Shown: in pieces, positions 42,165 to 53,711 of the stretch
Layout: every line of letters begins with the position of its first letter
Position numbering within the stretch: position 1 is the first letter of the stretch
Assembly (NCBI GenBank): GCA_024734495.1
Contig: JALMQS010000070.1
Location: 13,213,626-13,277,625 of the forward strand
Length of the DNA: 64,000 nucleotides
Source: Forficula auricularia
Taxonomy: Eukaryota > Arthropoda > Insecta > Dermaptera > Forficulidae
Reading direction: 5' to 3'
Position numbers and translations under genes: made by a program
The notes under the pieces: generated by a model
The model's input: the letters and a program-made list of their open reading frames with translations, nothing else
Databases searched by the model: none
What the model was told of the DNA's origin: nothing

Positions 42165-42335
42165 ATAGCTAATTTTGGCTTTCACTGACTCACTGACAGG
42201 TCATCAAAATCTATAAGGTACTTCCAATCATTCCAACATCATGAAATTTCGCATGTTAGTAGAGTTTGGAACAAGAACAAAGAAAAAATTCCAAAAATCC
42301 AAACTTTCTATCTTTCAACCTCTAAAATGAAGGGA
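42165..42335 (-). repeat. lone unit related to the 5.6-6.9 kb array
   Basis: Reads like the reverse complement of 6720-6880: GGCTTTCACTGACTCACTGA, TCATCAAAATCTATAAGGTA and GAAATTTCGCATGTTAGTAG correspond to the array's terminal unit. This ties the tandem array to a dispersed repeat family. Confidence 0.55.
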
Positions 42336-43209
42336 TGGAGATTGTAGGATAATTTCCATCTAATATACAGGTGATTCACGGCCGATGGTAGGTTAGACGT
42401 TTATGGAAAACGGAACGCAGGATTTTTTTGAAAATTTAGCACCTTATATTTTCTTACTTATTCTATCGATCTAAAATATTTTCAGCATTGCGACGTTTCG
42501 GCTACCATCGAATAGTCGTAGCAACTATATTTTTTAAATGGAACACCCCGTAGATTAACACGTTTTTAGAACCGCCCTTTTTATTAAAATACTTTTTTGT
42601 TGATATTGTCTTATACCTATCTCTATTGGTTTTTGAGATAAAAAATAATTTGTGTTAAATATGGTCCAAAACATAGCCCTAATTAAACTTCAATAAATTA
42701 GTGCTCTCGATTCATGAAAAGTTAATATTTTGGTGGTAGTTTAGACAGACTTGAAGTATTTAATTTACGCAGAAAAAATCGACTTCATATTATACAGGGG
42801 TGCTAAAATTACTATTATTTCCATTTTTCATAAAAGGGGGTCAAAAAATTGTTTTTTTTTCAAATGAGACCCCTGTATATTACTCAATAAATTGAAAGAC
42901 GAAGAAAAATGCTTTAAGACAATATATCATGCTCCTATACCTAAAATATTAATTTTTTTCTTAATAAATCCGCTTTTTCGTGAGAAATTACTTTTTAATG
43001 AATTTAATTTTAGGTAACCATGGAAATATCAAGCTTATGACAGTTTGTTGACTATTTATAAGTAATTTATAAACAGTTTATTGACGGTGTCCAAAAAAAT
43101 CTCCCAAAATGATCGCAAATATTGATTATTCAAACGAAATTCTTATAGTACAAAATAAATAATTTCATAAGAACATTGGTTCGTAAGTTATGATCATTAA
43201 ACTAGACGG
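42336..43209. other. no gene seen; short dispersed-repeat phrases
   Basis: GACGTTTCGGCTACCATCGA (42491-42510) and the opposite-strand partner CGATGGTAGG near 42382 form a loose inverted pair. Nothing else recognised. Confidence 0.35.
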
Positions 43210-43256
43210 GCACTGAAGATGCTGTTATAAAAATATGTCATCGAAACAGAACCATG
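43210..43256 (+). ncRNA. weak hammerhead-like motif
   Basis: CACTGAAGATGCTGTTATAA, then ATATGTCATCGAAACAGAAC. CTGAAGA and GAAAC are both present about 30 bases apart, but helix II is poor and no clear helix I is visible. Listed as a possible decayed relative only. Confidence 0.3.
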
Positions 43257-43799
43257 AACTGTCTGTCAATTCATGAATTATTAAAATAATTATTAAAGGA
43301 GGATGAATAAAATTCAATTGCTTCTTAATTTTTTATTAATTCAAGTGGTTAAACCAATCATCACGTAAAACTTGCAAAGTTATAAATCGTCGGCTTAGAG
43401 AACCTGCTAACTCCATTTTTTATCATAAATGATATATTAATACCGTTGGGAAGAAAAAGAGATGCAGCATCGTCCAAGTAAAACTTCTACTTAAAATTAC
43501 AATCATAAGTTGTAGAAAAAAATGTGAAAAATAGTTTTTTCCATAACAACAATAATAAATTTTGTTTGTTTTTCTCTGTCCTGTAAAATTTCCTTGTTGT
43601 GAGTTAGCAGGTTTACACTCTAAGGCTACGAAATTCAATATCAAAGAACGTAACAAATTTTCTATTAAATCAATTGAAGAACATTGTACATTCCTATAGC
43701 TATGACTTAAGGAACAGCTATGGAACTTTGGACCAGTTTAGATCTCAACTCTTTTGTCAGCTAAGCCGTTTGTACTTAACTTGGCACCTTTTTCACATT
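43257..43799. other. no gene seen
   Basis: AT-rich. The frame 43423-43656 (minus) has no known motif. Confidence 0.4.
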
Positions 43800-44010
43800 T
43801 ATATTTTAGGTCAGATATATATATCGGGTCACGAGCCCATCTTCAGAAGTTCACATAGAAAAACTTCCTATATGAACTCCTGAAGATGTGCTCGTGACCC
43901 TATATATACAGGGAGTCTTGCCCATAAGTAATTTGTCTTTTATTTGTGAAACCTACCTAGTAATTTATATTTTTAAAATTTTAATGTTAATTTTAGTGAA
44001 AATAATAAAA
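43800..44010. mobile_element. decayed hammerhead foldback (subtype III)
   Basis: A central inverted pair: ATATCGGGTCACGAGCCCAT then CTTCAG on the left and, on the right, CTGAAGATGTGCTCGTGACC. The right flank ACTAGGTAG reversed in AAACCTACCTAGTAATTTAT, and CTTTTATTTGTGAAACC, match the outer arms of the element at 49.0-49.4 kb. Both cores have lost GAAA (GATA on the minus copy, CTAT on the plus copy), so neither is expected to cleave. Confidence 0.6.
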
Positions 44011-45017
44011 AAACAAAAATAAATAAATTTCCTTGAAATGTTTTTTGAAATAAATAAATAAAAAAACAGCTGACTAAAATTTGTCAATCGCATCTAGCCG
44101 TTTGCTTGTTGACCTGGGAAAGTTTGCCATTAGCCGTATCTACTAGGTATGATGCACTTCAAATATCTCTATATTTATATAAATTGTATCGCTCCCTCTG
44201 TGTGTGCTGTCTGTTATCAAAAGCGAACATCAAGCGTTGGTCTGGTTGTGTCTGATAACGCCATGTCAAAAATTTATTACCATTTGTTATATTAAAGCGT
44301 TCCGCAAACAAACAAGATTTTTTGACCACAATCACTCCCAACGCACCCCTTCTTTTTCTCGTCTCCCTCTCTTGACCTCAAACTCTATCTCTCTCTCTTT
44401 CCCTCTCATAAACACAGGCACATCACCATTTCACAAACTCACATATATAGATATAGAGATGTAGATATATTGCATATACATATATATTATATATTCATCT
44501 ATCGAATTTTCCCACCCACACAATTGCTGTTGTTTTGTTTCGAGGTTTATATCAAAGGAAGTTGAATTGATTTTGCCCCGCAAGTGTCAGGGAAAGTTAA
44601 TTAATATTATTAAAGATTAAATGTATCACGGGTGATTTAATCTACCCAATGAAACAAATCAAATATTGTAGTTTATAAATGAGAAAAGTATTCATTTTTA
44701 GGGTCATTTGTTTTACTCTCATTAAATTTTCATTTTGTTTAACAAACAAAAGATACCAATTTAATATTTATTCATATTTACCCATCTCTTTTATTTATCA
44801 TATTTGTGTTATCAGTAAAAAAATATTTAAATTTATCTTTTTTTAAGTACGGATATACATCCTGTATATATTTTTATAGTCCACTCTATACTTCATACTT
44901 CTCTGACATAAATTTAAAATAAAAAAATATATATTATCAATTAAAAATTAATAAATGTTTTTTATGCCTGTTAATTGTCTTTTTATAGACATTTTTTTTT
45001 TTATAAAATTAAAGTTA
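44011..45017. other. no gene; CT-rich run
   Basis: A CTCTCTCTTT-rich stretch at 44345-44410 and TATATA runs. No recognisable gene. Confidence 0.4.
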
Positions 45018-45651
45018 CAGTGGAAATCGCTTAACGCGAAAACGCTTAATATGAAAAATCCGTTAACACGAAATAATAATGCGGTCCCGAAAAAATACTA
45101 TAATAGTTATTTTCATACATTTTTTTCTTTTAACACGAAACAAAAATCGCTTAACACGAAAAGATTTCGCTTCTCGGAATGAACAAAATATGTTATTTTT
45201 CAAAAAATCAATAAATTTTATTTGTTTTTATTAAAAAAAATAAAATTACACACATATATTAAAGTTTATTAAGTTTTTGTTAATATTTTTATTTGTTTTA
45301 TTATTTTTTATTAAATGCATACATATATAGAAAATGTAGTGTAACTAAAATGATGTAGATACTCTAATAAATAACATTAGGGAAAAGCGGTGTTCGTTTA
45401 TAGTGAAACATATTATACACTGGAGTTTTTTGAGTTTATAGTGGTTCACAAAGGGTTGTGAAACACCACTATAACCCGTCAAAAAACTGTGACTCTAATA
45501 AATGTAATTTTGGTGAATTTACATATTTTACCTCTTACCAACATCAGACTCTCTAAAAATTGATATACATATTTTTTTTTGTATTTAATACAATATGTTT
45601 AACACGAAGGAATATTTCCGCCTCAGTTTCAGTGTTAAGCGATTTTAACTG
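45018..45651. mobile_element. 634-bp pogo/Tigger-like MITE
   Basis: The left end CAGTGGAAATCGCTTAACGC and, from the right, CAGTTAAAATCGCTTAACAC are inverted, with TA on both sides (45016-45017, 45652-45653). CAGT termini with TA duplication are typical of pogo-type elements. The interior repeats TTAACACGAA several times and contains a ~60-bp inverted pair at 45425-45490 (TATAGTGGT/ACCACTATA). No transposase. Confidence 0.65.
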
Positions 45652-46184
45652 TATGTTATATTATTTTCAAACTTGAGGTTAGAGTGAACAGTTCTTCCTT
45701 GAAGCGCAAATGTACAAAAAATATGTTTATAATTTATCAATTTTTCTAAATTGTGAGAAAATTTTAACGAAAACCCACAATATGAATCATTTGGTGCTAA
45801 AATAATAGCTTTGTTCGTGGTACACGTTCGTAATATGCTCAGGATTGTTTTAGGATGTGTCCTAAATAATTTTTAACATTCCCGCTAACGTCCAATCGAA
45901 CACGTTCGGAATAAATCCTGAAACAAATATTTATTTACGACGAACACATCATTTTTTACTGTGAACATTTTTTTGCTACATACTATCAAATTCTCAGTGC
46001 GCATGTGCCGAACAACTTCGAACAGAAGGTTTAGGTCAAATTCATCGAGAACAAATACATAGCAAGGGAAATTGAAAATTGTACCATACTATTTCCTAAA
46101 TAACAGCTAACATTAGGTAAATGAAATACCGTTAATACTCCTAACCTGATGGCTAAAGGGCAAAGATTAAAAAAAGAAATTCGA
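45652..46184. other. no gene seen
   Basis: Nothing recognised. The minus-strand frame 46031-46258 partly overlaps the LINE remnant. Confidence 0.4.
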
Positions 46185-46330
46185 ACAAATTCATTAGCTA
46201 CTTCGTTTATCTCTGTGAATTTCAAAGACTGAAATTCGTTTTCTATTTTTTCTTTCAATCTTCAATCCTTCAAGACAAACATCCAGAGAATCTACAATTC
46301 TGTAACAATCCCCTCAATATTTCCCTTTTT
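46185..46330 (+). pseudogene. decayed LINE C-terminal tail
   Basis: Allowing frame changes, the plus strand reads NSLATSFISVNFKDWNSF, then FNLQSFKTNIQRI, clearly related to the FANSFIPMTSRDWNSLP...NLQSFKTSIHRYL tail of LINE-A. It is much older than the other copies, with no 3' UTR recognised. Confidence 0.6.
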
Positions 46331-48586
46331 CTTTCTAGGATGCAATAGTCAAGAATGATTTTTATGAGGTGTTATATTTTTTTAGTGGATCATCTTTTTG
46401 AATCCATTAAAAAATATACAAATTTATATTATCTTTTTATAGAATAATTAAATACTTCTAATAATAGTTAACCATTCCTGAAATTGCAAACACATGTAAC
46501 CTTTGAATAATCCGGATGAGGTGTATTTTATGTAGATGGAATAAAAACAATACAATAAATATAGGATTCTCTTCAATGGTGACAACTCAATCGAAAGCAC
46601 ACAATTTATATAGTCTAAAAATAAAAAATAAGATATGTCGTATAAGAAATAAGACCCAGATTGAAATTGAAACTGAACATTTGAAAACTTGAAAAAGGTA
46701 CTCTGGAGTGACTGTATTAAATAATATGATTTGATGATAAGGAGAAATACATACAAAGAATAATAATAATAAATAAAATATAATAAATTAGGTATACTTG
46801 CTGAACTTTTCAAATTGATAAAATATTTTCAATTTCGCCAACAGACATGAAACCGACTTCGAAAATAGTGTCTGAAACGTTTGTGTTATTAAAGTAAAGT
46901 TTTGTTCTTTGAAGGGCTGTGCTTTTATAATGTTAATTTTATATATTTAAATTTAATATAGATTATTCTCCATTACAGCATGGAATGTTTTTTTTTTTGT
47001 TTGTTTTTAATTTAAATTAGTATTTATAATTTCATCTCTATTCCACTTCAAATGTCAGGCAAAACATTAATAAATGCTGTAAGAAGCAATGATAATCTAG
47101 AAACCCTTATTGAATGTACTTATACGTGTTTGAAGTATTAATAGAAAAAGAACGTTAGCATTTACTGTTTGACAATCGATACTATTATTTACAGCTCTAG
47201 AGAAGTAACTTAGCTCACTCATTTGCCATCATAGTTTAATAAATGTATAAAAATTCACGAGGATGAAAAAAATTAAATAAAAATTAACAAATAAATTTTA
47301 TCTGAGATATTATTTAGTCATTACCTTACGTAGGTATAATGAATATAAAATTAACTTTAATTATTGTTTGGAACAAATATTTCATTAAAACTTTTCGTTC
47401 AAAGGTAATTTTGAATATAGAAGGTTATTTTATTAAATAGCATTATCTCAACCATCTCATAAAATCAGATTAAATTAAGTTAATAAAAGTTCTATTAAAA
47501 TTAATTATTATTAATCGATTTTTTTTATTTTTCTAGTAAATACTAAAATTTGTCGAATCCTTGAAGGGTAGGCAACCGATGGGAAGAGAAGTAGAAGCAG
47601 ATGCGTCCCAGACAGGGAAGCAAATTTTAGAGTCTCTTTTAGCACTCCACAATATATATATAAATATATATCAATGGTGTGCGGTCCATGGATGCTGTGG
47701 ATGCGGCACATGCCTAAAATTTCAAACCTTTAGAGTATTTTCATAAATATCGACATCAAAATTTGAGCAGGGGATCTTTAAATTTTCAAATTATTATCCG
47801 TTATTTGAAATATTTCTATAAAAAAATTTCTTTTGAAAAGTATATTATTGGTTCTCGAAATGAAATAAAATTATTTCGTAGTTTCAAGGGGCAAATAAAA
47901 TGAACGATTTTTCCAAAAAGGGTGCTGATAAAAGGTTTGGCGTCTTGCCTGGCTTATCTTCTAGTTCAAGCATGTCAAAAACAAGTCCTGACGAGTATTA
48001 GTCGAATAAAAATTGTTCTAACTAAGGAAGTATTAAAATTGAATTAATACAATAAAAGGAATAAATAAATATGATTCGAGAATCTTTGGTCTAATCTATT
48101 TCTAAGAACTCTAAATATATAAGATCGGAAATAACCAAGAGTTCTATAGACTAGTTATAACTTGCTTATTGAAACAGAATTAGGGGAAATTTAAGATTTT
48201 CTTATAGGACAGGCTGATTCATTGTGGAAGATGGTCGATTTTCATCTTAGGGACTCTGGAGTTTAAGTCACAAGATGTAATTTCAGACTCCTACTCTGAC
48301 TCACAAAAATCAGTATCCGTTTGGGGCAAAGGTCCCAAAATATATATTTTTTTAAATCTAAAGTTATATTAAATTTGAAAAATAACTAAAATGATGCCGT
48401 ATTCGATGAAATTTGCAAAAAAAAAGGGAAGATTAAAATAAAATTTCAAAAAATGAAAGGCACTTATTTGCCTGGATGAAAAGTCACCAACAGCCACTAA
48501 TATAATTTTTAACACATTCATTAAAAGTCTTTCATAAAATCCTAATAACGGGTTAAGTAATTTGGATTACTAGAAGCTTGTATATA
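46331..48586. other. AT-rich, no gene seen
   Basis: Frames such as 46448-46813 (121 codons, minus; tyrosine/leucine/phenylalanine-rich) reflect base composition. A moderately GC patch at 47555-47720 contains GTGCGGTCCATGGATGCTGT. Nothing recognised. Confidence 0.4.
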
Positions 48587-48661
48587 TCGGGTCTCTAAAT
48601 ATGAAACCTAAATTTTTTATAGAAAATACGCATTTATTGAATTAAAATGCTAAAAAATAAT

Positions 48662-49034
48662 TTATTCAAAGTATTGCCCATCGCTAGCTACATATTTTTC
48701 CCATCTCTCTGACAATTTGTGGATCCGTAGCCAAAAAATCTGTTGCTCTTTTTGAGGCAAACCAATTATAGAGCCATTTTCGTACATTTTCGTAAGAAGT
48801 GAAGCGCTGCTCAGCAAGTATGTGTCACATCGATGCAAATAAGTAGTAATCGGATGGAGCCAAGTCTGGTCTTCTTGCGAAAGTATTTGCAAACTAAACG
48901 CCTCAATCGTTTTCTTGAGCGGCTTTGCTGTGAGCGATGATGCATTATCATGAAGTAAAATCACTTTTTGTTACCTCTTTTGATATTCTGGTCGTTTTTC
49001 ACACGCGATGCTTGGGTTAAAATCCATCATTTGT
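48662..49034 (-). pseudogene. mariner transposase C-terminal remnant
   Basis: The frame 48662-48964 reads ILLHDNASSLTAKPLKKTIE (second catalytic aspartate in LLHDN), a corrupted stretch where PYSPDLAPSDYH should be (WLHPITTYLHRCDTYLL), then IHKLSERWEKYVASDGQYFE, the standard mariner C-terminal end. Upstream, in another frame, CEKRPEYQKR precedes it as expected. The third catalytic aspartate motif is unrecognisable, so the protein is dead. The remaining N-terminal fragment lies beyond the foldback at 49382-49620. Confidence 0.85.
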
Positions 49035-49187
49035 TTTTTTTGTTAAGGGGGAATGGTGTGGGTTCTCGGTGAAAGATTTTAAATAAAGTAAAGAAAATTT
49101 TGAAAAATGTTTAGAAACTTTTTAAAATATAAAATACTAGGTAGGTTTCACAAAAATAAAAGATAAAATGCTTATTTTGCACGACTC

Positions 49188-49221
49188 TATATATTTCGGG
49201 GTATATTGCCCATCTACAGGA
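49188..49221 (-). ncRNA. damaged hammerhead motif, subtype III
   Basis: Minus strand: CTGTAGA, TGGGCAATATACCCC, GAAATATATAGAG. The first core strand should be CTGANGA; the A at position 6 is T here. GAAA is intact. Probably inactive. Confidence 0.5.
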
Positions 49222-49239
49222 GTAGGTACACAGAGAAAA

Positions 49240-49284
49240 CTACTGAAGATGAGGCTTACACCCCGAAATATAAATAGAGTCGTG
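49240..49284 (+). ncRNA. putative hammerhead ribozyme, subtype III
   Basis: CTACTGAAGATGAGGCTTAC, ACCCC, GAAATATAAATAGAG. CTGAAGA and GAAA are intact, but helix II (GAGG.../..CCCC) has weakened pairing. The motif is followed by an AU-rich helix III as in the 13.28-kb copy. Confidence 0.5.
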
Positions 49285-49381
49285 CTAAACAAGCATCTTA
49301 TCTTTTATTTTTGTTAAACCTACCTAGCATATTTTAAATTTTAAAAAGTTTCTAAAATTTTTCAAAATTTTCTTTACTTTG

Positions 49382-49620
49382 CCATCATTTGTTGTCAGTA
49401 GCGCCAGGTTTCGCCAAGTTTTAGTGTTTGAGAGTCATCCTCATCCAACAATGGTTGCAATTCAAAATTTTTCGATGGTCCTCCACGTTCTTCTTTTCTC
49501 ATGTCAAAATCACTACTTTTGAATTTTTAAACCACTTAAGTAATGCGATTTACTAAGAGCATGCTCACCGTATGATTCGAACGAATCGTATTTTTTAGGG
49601 ACAAAATTCCACGTGTTCAA
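49382..49620 (-). pseudogene. mariner transposase N-terminal remnant
   Basis: Minus strand reads FKSSDFDMRKEERGGPSKNF then LLDEDDSQT, matching the FKSGDFDxxDKERSGRPKKFED...LLDEDPCQT region of mariner transposases, followed by a stop. The stretch between this and the C-terminal part (most of the catalytic domain) is deleted. Confidence 0.7.
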
Positions 49621-49787
49621 AGCAATGAGAAAATATGTGTTTGTATTAAATATGTATTGTTTTGAGTTAAAATTCTTTCATAAATGTAAAAACAAGAAAA
49701 TGCCACCAATGAAGCGGTTTCACAGTCACTCCTTTGACAACTAGAGCCATTTATGGGCAAATTCCGATTTCATATAAAGACCTAGTA

Positions 49788-50624
49788 TAATAAGGCAATC
49801 GGCATTGAAAGACAGACCTTTCGTCTTATCATTTTCATTATGCAAATGCTCTTAATCAAGTGCTTTATCGACATCGAGAAATACATCTCTAGGTGGTGGT
49901 CTAAACCAAAAATAATTTCAACAACTTTGCTGTATTAAAATAATTTAAAAAAGGGATTTATTAAAATTGCATCAATACAATTAATAAAAATGTAAGAATC
50001 ATAAGAGAGACATTATTCATTGCTTTTAAAGAATTCTTAGAATAATATGTAATTTGATATTTGATTACAATCACCCCAGGCACTCCTTCTTCGCTCCCCT
50101 AACGTTTAATTCATTTCGCTCAATAAAAAAACATCATATTTCTTTCATTTAACTAATTCCAATTAACTTTTGTAAGAAGAATAATGATTTTTTCTAAAAA
50201 AGTAAAAGTGGGTTTGGGGTTGGGTGAAAGATGGAATCTGTGCCCTTAAGGCTTCATTTCAAAGAAAACAAAAAAAAAATAGAATAAAATCAGAAACTTT
50301 TTGAAAGCCTTGTGCGTAGACATAGAGATTTGTACAAATTCCCAAAACGACGATAATTACTTGGAGGCTCATAAAATGCGCCCTCCTCTCGTTCAAACGA
50401 CTTGTTCCCCCGGGGCGCATTTGCCGGGGGGCGTGATTAGAAAGAGCCAGCCATTCATTTACTATACTATATATGCTTTTTCACTTCCCCCGCCTTACCC
50501 TCACTCACATACTACTGTTCTGTTTTACAAGACTAGACTACAAAAATAAAAATCAATTTGAGTCATTAAATAACTTTAAACTTATTAAAACTTATTATTA
50601 TTTAAACTTATAATCTTCAGCTGT
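49788..50624. other. no gene seen
   Basis: GC patch at 50375-50440 (CTTGTTCCCCCGGGGCGCAT). The 82-codon frame at 50301-50549 has no known motif. Confidence 0.4.
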
Positions 50625-50785
50625 TAAAGACCCGTATCCACAGATACTTTCGACTCCTACCCACCCCATTAAAAACCCTTCTTCTTCCTCTTTTCACGAT
50701 CGAGGAGCCAACCCACGCCTTTAGGAGGTGCACCTTTTTGGTGTAACTCCTTCTCTAATCATTTTCATAAAAAAATTTTTTTATT
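50625..50785 (+). pseudogene. LINE-C 3' end (third LINE family)
   Basis: CCACAGATACTTTCGACTCC encodes a HRYFRLLPTPLK-like end. The 3' UTR GCCTTTAGGAGGTGCACCTT and TTGGTGTAACTCCTTCT parallels the GGTTGTACCTTCTTGGTACA segment of LINE-A but is clearly a different family. Ends TCATTTTCATAAAAAAA. Severely 5'-truncated. Confidence 0.65.
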
Positions 50786-51708
50786 ATTATTGAGATGAAG
50801 AATTAACCTTCGTCAAAAAAAGGGTGTGTCAATAAAAATTTGCCAAAACCAGAATTAATAGACTGACATCAAGAGATTAGATTTAACAATTTTTTCTTGG
50901 ATACACAAATAAAGGATTTAAAATGTATCTCTTATTTTCAAACCCCCAAGCTACAACGGCGCGTTCGTGTTTCTGCTAGTTTCGGCTATACTTTTATATT
51001 TTTAAATATTTTTCATAACATTAAGTAAATAATTTTCAATATTTTAAATTAAATTATTGATTGAACTTTTTTCACAGGCTTAAGCATTTTAAATACGAAT
51101 AATTAATAGGTAAATTAAAATTGTATCTATGGCGAGAGTAACAAAATTTTACAATTCATAAGAAGGATAATTTTTAATTAATTGTCTTCTACTAATAAAA
51201 AGTTATTATTTATTTGAGACTTCACTTCCTTTATCTTCAGTCTAAAATAATACTAAACATTAATTAAATTAAAATAGTATTTTATTCGAAAATATTTATC
51301 TTTTTTTTGAGGTTCTAACCAATTCACTTGTTTTCCCATAGATATTCAAATCCAAAAGATTTTGAAGTTCATTCTTTCTAATTTAATTCATAAAGGATGC
51401 TGATTTGTGTTAATTTAAGTACCTATTTAGCATAAATTAAGCTTTAGCGAAGATTAATGATTTTTGTTGTAAATGTTAAATAAAAAGGGAGTCCCTATAA
51501 CAACGAATAAATTTCAATTACAGAATGCTTGGGAAATTATAAGGTTTATTTATTTTATTATAGTGTATATAATTTCAAATCGATACTTGTTTAATATTGG
51601 GTATCTTCATTTTTACAAGTAGGTACTTTATTAGAGAACTTTTTAGCATTCGAATAGAACCTCCTGCATTGCGGGTTGCGTTGACAGGTGCTGACTTTCT
51701 GACTAGTG
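50786..51708. other. AT-rich, no gene seen
   Basis: Nothing recognised. Short T and A runs only. Confidence 0.4.
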
Positions 51709-53466
51709 CAGTGGTTCCTAACCTTTTCAGTTTCATTACCCTTGTGATCAAGCAAGCCATGTGTCTTTACTCCTTATTAAAAAAATATATTATGAGAAAG
51801 CAAAACTTAAAATTTATTAGGATTATTGATTCTTTACCATTTGTTTTTCTACTAAAAATCCTCAATGTTCTTTCAGGTTGGATTTGTAGAAATTTGATGG
51901 TTTGGTTACTATTAAAAATTAGCTAATCCTATGACAATAAAAACAAATATACTTTGAGAACTAGAAAAATTTTCCTTTTCTTATACAAACTAGTTTTATA
52001 ATATAAAGGTGAATATGAAATGAAAATCAAGTTAAATTAATTAATTGTGATTTCAAATAAAGTTACATTCATATAAGTTTTTTAAAAGTTTAAAAAGTCA
52101 GATCTTCCTTTTGAACAACATGTGAACAACAGTGTTATCTAGATATCTAGCTTACCATACGACTCGGTTTGATCGGGACTGTCCGGGTTTGAAGGTATGG
52201 TTCAAGCGTCCAGGTCAGTTTGTCATTTGTCCAGTTTTTTATTATTTATTTATTTAAATGCTACCTCAGCAAAGTTAATTATCAACTAAATTTTAGTGAA
52301 TTTCTCCACCCGATTAAAAATACAAAGAAATAGAAGAAAAAGTGAACACTTTTTCAAGACACGCTACGCTTGCTAGTTAGGGACGCAATTTCTTTTGTCC
52401 ATTTTTGTCTGAATAAGTCCAATTGAATTTCTCTCTCTCTATAACGAATATCGTTTTGTTCCAGTGGATAAGGCCATTCCTAGTATAATAGAAATTAAGA
52501 AATTAATATCTAATAGCCTGAAACAGGTTTGACCTTGTATTTGGTACAGGTATGGACTGGTATTTGGCCTCCTTACTAAACACTTTAGCTCTAAAGAAAG
52601 AGAGATCATTTTATACACACCCTTTGAAGATATTTTCATCGATCAGATTCTAATGAAAGAATCGCTCACGCGCACATTAAATAATAAAAAAGGGAAAATT
52701 TTTTCAAGACTCAGTACACTAGAGCTGCTCTAATCATTATTAATAAACTAAGAAATAAATTGTTCATTTAAGGCTATACTAAATATAACATCCTCTTAAA
52801 ATCTCAAAAGAATAATTCAAAAAATAATATTTTCTGCCTTTTGAACGAAATATTCCAAAATCTAATCAGTACCATGTATTGAATTATTGATACAAACGAA
52901 CTTTTTGACTTTCCTTTCGTGGGTATCGGAATCCAGAAAGCAAAGGGAAAAAAATCATTGTTTAAAAATATTTTTCTCCGCGTTGCAGACATTTTAAGCA
53001 CAATGAGTAAATATTTATTTTTATGCCTGATTTAATACTAGGGCCACCTGGAAGGAGAGTAATTTTTGACCTGAGTTCATGTAAGTGATATTAATAGTTT
53101 AGCTCAATTAAGAGTAATTAAAAATCATTACTACTTAATTGTTTTTCTTTGTTAACCACTTGGCAAAAAAAGACTAACTATTTGAATCATAAATACTTTG
53201 CCTAATATAATTTTCTATTTGTAAAATCATATACTTATTCATTATTTTATTTCGAACAAAATCTCGAAATTGCCCCGGTTTGAGAAAAAAATGTTATAGT
53301 AAGTCTATATCTAGACAAACCTCAAATAAGTGAGCCATCCTCGCCTTTCTCCAAAGCTGAAAAACTCAATCCGATACCTTCAACATTTATTAATTAGTCT
53401 GATCCCCACCTTCAAGTAGCTATTTTACCCCCATGGGGGTAAATATCCTTAGGTTAAGAAGCATTG
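51709..53466. mobile_element. hAT-like element with 8-bp TSD and nested insertion
   Basis: The left end CAGTGGTTCCTAACCTTTTC and, from the right, CAATGCTTCTTAACCTAAGG are inverted. The flanks are GACTAGTG (51701-51708) and GACTAGTA (53467-53474), an 8-bp duplication with one mismatch. No transposase recognised. A second 1156-bp element is nested at 52151-53306, so the host element itself is only about 600 bp. Confidence 0.7.
52151..53306 (+). mobile_element. nested ~1.16-kb element, copy 2
   Basis: ATATCTAG occurs exactly at both edges (52143-52150 and 53307-53314). The left terminus CTTACCATACGACTCGG and right terminus (minus) CTTACTATAACATTTTTT are short inverted repeats. Direct copy of 36382-37440 with CGGTTTGATCGGGACTGTCC near the start and GCCCCGGTTTGAG near the end. 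No intact protein frame. An 8-bp duplication suggests a hAT-type mover; the boundary may shift by a few bases because the flank itself is repetitive. Confidence 0.6.
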
Positions 53467-53711
53467 GACTAGTATATATTTTTTTACCAGCTTTGTTTGA
53501 AGCACATCAAATCACAAGTGAGAACACGAATTACTGATGTTCATTTAGAAAACTGTTCACGGTCGCGACATCATCAGTCGAGGTCAATTTTTATGCCCTT
53601 AACTCTGCAAAAAAAGTCAGACGTCTCATTTTTAAATATTTTTGGATTGTCTAATAAATATGTATTATTCTCAGCTATGTTTTATTTTCTTCAAAAAAAT
53701 GTATAATTATA

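Larger units (their letters stand above)
49035..49381. mobile_element. foldback insertion with hammerhead motifs in old mariner
   Basis: CCATCATTTGTT occurs at both junctions (49024-49035 and 49382-49393 region), consistent with a 9-12-bp target-site duplication within the old mariner. The arms are inverted: TAGGTAGGTTTCACAAAAAT and TTTTTGTTAAACCTACCTAG, with ATAAAAGATAAAATGC and CACGACTCTATATATTTCGG further in. The two arms end in hammerhead motifs, minus on the left and plus on the right, separated by about 35 bp. Confidence 0.75.
48587..49785 (-). mobile_element. old mariner-type transposon, interrupted and deleted
   Basis: The ends are inverted: TCGGGTCTCTAAATATGAAA on the left and, from the right, CTAGGTCTTTATATGAAATC. 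TA lies on both sides (48585-48586, 49786-49787). Inside are fragments of a mariner transposase on the minus strand, a large internal deletion, and a later 347-bp foldback insertion at 49035-49381. It is much older than the mariner at 25.9 kb. Confidence 0.75.

Noticed and set aside
51709..51926. 109-codon frame 51597-51926 as a gene
   Set aside because: It crosses the end of a hAT-like element and is leucine/isoleucine-rich without any domain.
53530..53585. Minus-strand GACTGATGATGTCGCGAC as a hammerhead
   Set aside because: A small hairpin is possible, but the next core strand reads GTGAAC rather than GAAA and helix I is absent. Treated as chance.
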